Positions 48,290-49,544 of a stretch of 49,544 nucleotides of DNA are shown in pieces. Under the pieces are notes generated by a model. The model searched no databases. It saw only the letters and a program-made list of their open reading frames with translations, and was not told the origin of the DNA. The position numbers and the translations under genes are program-made. The stretch's first letter is position 1. Every line of letters begins with the position of its first letter. The DNA comes from Chloroflexota bacterium (GTDB taxonomy: Bacteria; Chloroflexota; Limnocylindria; P2-11E): contig VBDV01000111.1 of NCBI GenBank assembly GCA_005882765.1, positions 1-49,544 on the forward strand, in the 5' to 3' direction.

Positions 48290-48653
48290 GATGGGACGCG
48301 TTGTCCTGGCATGCATCGCGCTCGCGCTGGTGTTCGTGTCGTGCGCGCCCGAACCTCCCGCGACCGAGCCGGTCGCGCGGGGCCGTCAGCTGTACCACTC
48401 GCTGGGATGCGCGAACTGCCACGAGCCGAACCTCTTCGGGCAGCGTCTTGGGCCGCCACTCGACCACATCGGAACGGTCGCCGCGACGCGGCGCTCGGGC
48501 CTGTCCGCCCCGGACTACATCCGGCAATCGATCATCGACCCAGGGGCGTTCGTCGTACCGGGGTACCAGGACTCGATGCCGCGAGATTTAGGCCGAGACC
48601 TCTCGCCTACCGACCTTGACGCCCTGGTCGCCTACCTTCTGTCTCTCAAGTGA
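48288..48653 (+). CDS. Lipoprotein c-type cytochrome (monoheme)
   Basis: A 121-aa class I-like cytochrome c. The signal sequence (VVLACIALALVFVSC) ends in a lipobox-like VFVSC, so a lipid-anchored protein is likely. The heme motif is CANCH in the context GRQLYHSLGCANCHEPN. QDSMPRDL may give the distal Met ligand; DLDALVAYLLSLK is the usual C-terminal helix. ATG 48288 or 48291. The stop overlaps the GTG of the sigma factor. It is a natural client of the adjacent ccm system. Confidence 0.9.
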   Translation: MMGRVVLACIALALVFVSCAPEPPATEPVARGRQLYHSLGCANCHEPNLFGQRLGPPLDHIGTVAATRRSGLSAPDYIRQSIIDPGAFVVPGYQDSMPRDLGRDLSPTDLDALVAYLLSLK

Positions 48654-49252
48654 AACCCGCACCTAACACCCTCCCAACCGACCCCGTTAGCCCCGGTAGA
48701 GCGGAGGACGAGGACCGAAACCTCGCCCTACGCGCCGGAAAGGGGGACGCGGCCGCCTTCGGAGCGCTCTACGACCGCTACGTCGAGGCCGTGTACCGAT
48801 ACGTGTTCTACCGAGTGAGGAACGACGCGGATGCCGAGGATCTCGTGAGCGACGTGTTCATGCGCGCGCTCCGGGCCATCCCGCGCTACGAGCCGCGGGT
48901 GGCTTTCCTCGCGTGGCTCTACCGCATCGCGCGGAACGCCGTGATCGACCGTGCGCGCCGCTCCCGCACGCAGATCTCGTTCGAGGATGCGCTGGCGCAC
49001 CCCGGCGTCGACCAGGTCGTGGAGCCGGACGCGTCAATCCTCGCGCTCTCCGACAAGGTGGCGGTGCGTGGAGCGCTCGCGAAGCTCACGCCGCTCCAGC
49101 AAGAAGTCATCGTCCTCCGCTTCGTCGAGGGATACAGCACTCATGAGATCGCGGACCTCGTCGGCAAGCGCGAAGGCACGGTGCGTGGGATCCAGTTCCG
49201 CGCGCTCGAGGCGCTCCGCGCGCTGATCCCGTCGCGCGAGGCCCTGGCATGA
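48650..49252 (+). CDS. ECF-like RNA polymerase sigma factor
   Basis: A 200-aa sigma-70 family factor. Region 2: FGALYDRYVEAVYRYVFYRV and AEDLVSDVFMRALRAIPRY with AWLYRIARNAVIDRARR. Region 4: LTPLQQEVIVLRFVEGYSTHEIADLVGKREGTVRGIQFRALEALR in parts. GTG 48650 overlaps the cytochrome c stop, and its stop overlaps the next ATG, forming a three-gene unit. The pairing with a DUF5667 protein suggests the latter controls it. Confidence 0.92.
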   Translation: MKPAPNTLPTDPVSPGRAEDEDRNLALRAGKGDAAAFGALYDRYVEAVYRYVFYRVRNDADAEDLVSDVFMRALRAIPRYEPRVAFLAWLYRIARNAVIDRARRSRTQISFEDALAHPGVDQVVEPDASILALSDKVAVRGALAKLTPLQQEVIVLRFVEGYSTHEIADLVGKREGTVRGIQFRALEALRALIPSREALA

Positions 49253-49544
49253 ACGAGCGACGCCCGCCGGTCCTCGAGCGGCCGGTCATGCGGGAGCAGT
49301 TCCGCAAAGAGCTCCGCGGGCGGCTGATGTCCGAAGCCGCTGTCGTCCTTGCGCCGCGACCGAGCTGGTTCTCGTTCCCGGCGATCCTTCGCCCGGCGTT
49401 CGCTGCTGCCGCCATCCTCGTGCTCGTGCTGGCCGGCGCCACAAGCGCAGCCGCGTCGAGCCTTCCCGGGGATGCGCTCTACGTGGTGAAGCGCACGAGC
49501 GAGGATGTGCAGGTCGCGCTCACCTTCGACGGGGTCGCTCGCAT
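49249..49544 (+). CDS. DUF5667-domain membrane protein (truncated by window end)
   Basis: The first ~98 residues of a protein cut by the window edge. A cytoplasmic N-terminal ~50 residues (MREQFRKELRGRLMSEA) precede a TM helix (FAAAAILVLVLAGATSAAA) and then SSLPGDALYVVKRTSEDVQVALTFD, the start of a DUF5667 domain. This arrangement downstream of a sigma factor is common and suggests an anti-sigma-like role. Confidence 0.8.
   Translation, partial: MNERRPPVLERPVMREQFRKELRGRLMSEAAVVLAPRPSWFSFPAILRPAFAAAAILVLVLAGATSAAASSLPGDALYVVKRTSEDVQVALTFDGVAR

Noticed and set aside
1-49544. CRISPR arrays, insertion sequences, prophage genes
   Set aside because: No regularly spaced direct repeats with unique spacers, transposase or phage structural motifs were recognised.

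Overview
The window is a high-GC, gene-dense stretch of bacterial chromosome with short intergenic gaps and many ATGA/TGATG gene overlaps. Several gene families (DUF5667 next to an ECF sigma factor, the DUF4331 cluster, an archaeal-type ATP-dependent DNA ligase, BTAD regulators, system I cytochrome c maturation, Gram-positive type SOS boxes) fit a deep-branching Chloroflexota-like organism, for example the Limnocylindria or Dormibacterota. That assignment is inference. No insertion sequence, prophage or CRISPR array was seen.

Layout. 0-1.7 kb: a selenocysteine tRNA (selC), an MFS exporter and a small zinc-ribbon protein. 1.7-3.8 kb: an SOS-boxed imuA - short imuB - DUF6504 operon, followed by a long RNA-like hairpin. 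4.2-6.7 kb: a secreted beta-propeller/Ig-repeat protein. 6.7-8.6 kb: a membrane protein with two receiver domains and a GAF domain. 8.7-12.1 kb: dnaE2 with its own SOS box. 12.1-17.4 kb: a DUF4331 - TPR - NicO metal-transport operon, divergent from an ECF sigma/anti-sigma pair. 17.8-22.1 kb: a GAF-GGDEF cyclase and a three-gene kinase/kinase/response-regulator operon. 22.1-27.8 kb: RDD protein, ATP-dependent DNA ligase, lmo0937-type peptide, LarA-family racemase, Nudix, 2H-like and HAD hydrolases. 27.8-30.9 kb: a subtilisin with a Trp-Glu repeat tail, a membrane HD-GYP protein and a small secreted peptide. 31.1-36 kb: a MalT/SARP-type regulator and the PiT phosphate transporter with its DUF47 partner. 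36.3-41 kb: small membrane proteins, a nested palindrome, a histone-tail-like protein, YvcK, ornithine carbamoyltransferase, a double zinc-ribbon protein and a FecR-domain protein. 40.9-42 kb: a tandem LAGLIDADG endonuclease frame next to tRNA-His. 42-49.5 kb: a complete ccmABCDEFGHI operon, divergent from a lipoprotein cytochrome c, an ECF sigma factor and a truncated DUF5667 gene.

How the genes work together. imuA/imuB/dnaE2 form the translesion mutasome under LexA control, with the two halves about 5 kb apart. The ccm operon would mature c-type cytochromes such as the CxxCH protein encoded divergently beside it. Three proteins are c-di-GMP or GAF signalling proteins. The least familiar assemblies are the subtilisin/HD-GYP/peptide operon, the DUF4331/TPR/NicO operon with its ECF pair, and the LAGLIDADG frame that runs into a tRNA gene without a normal start codon.
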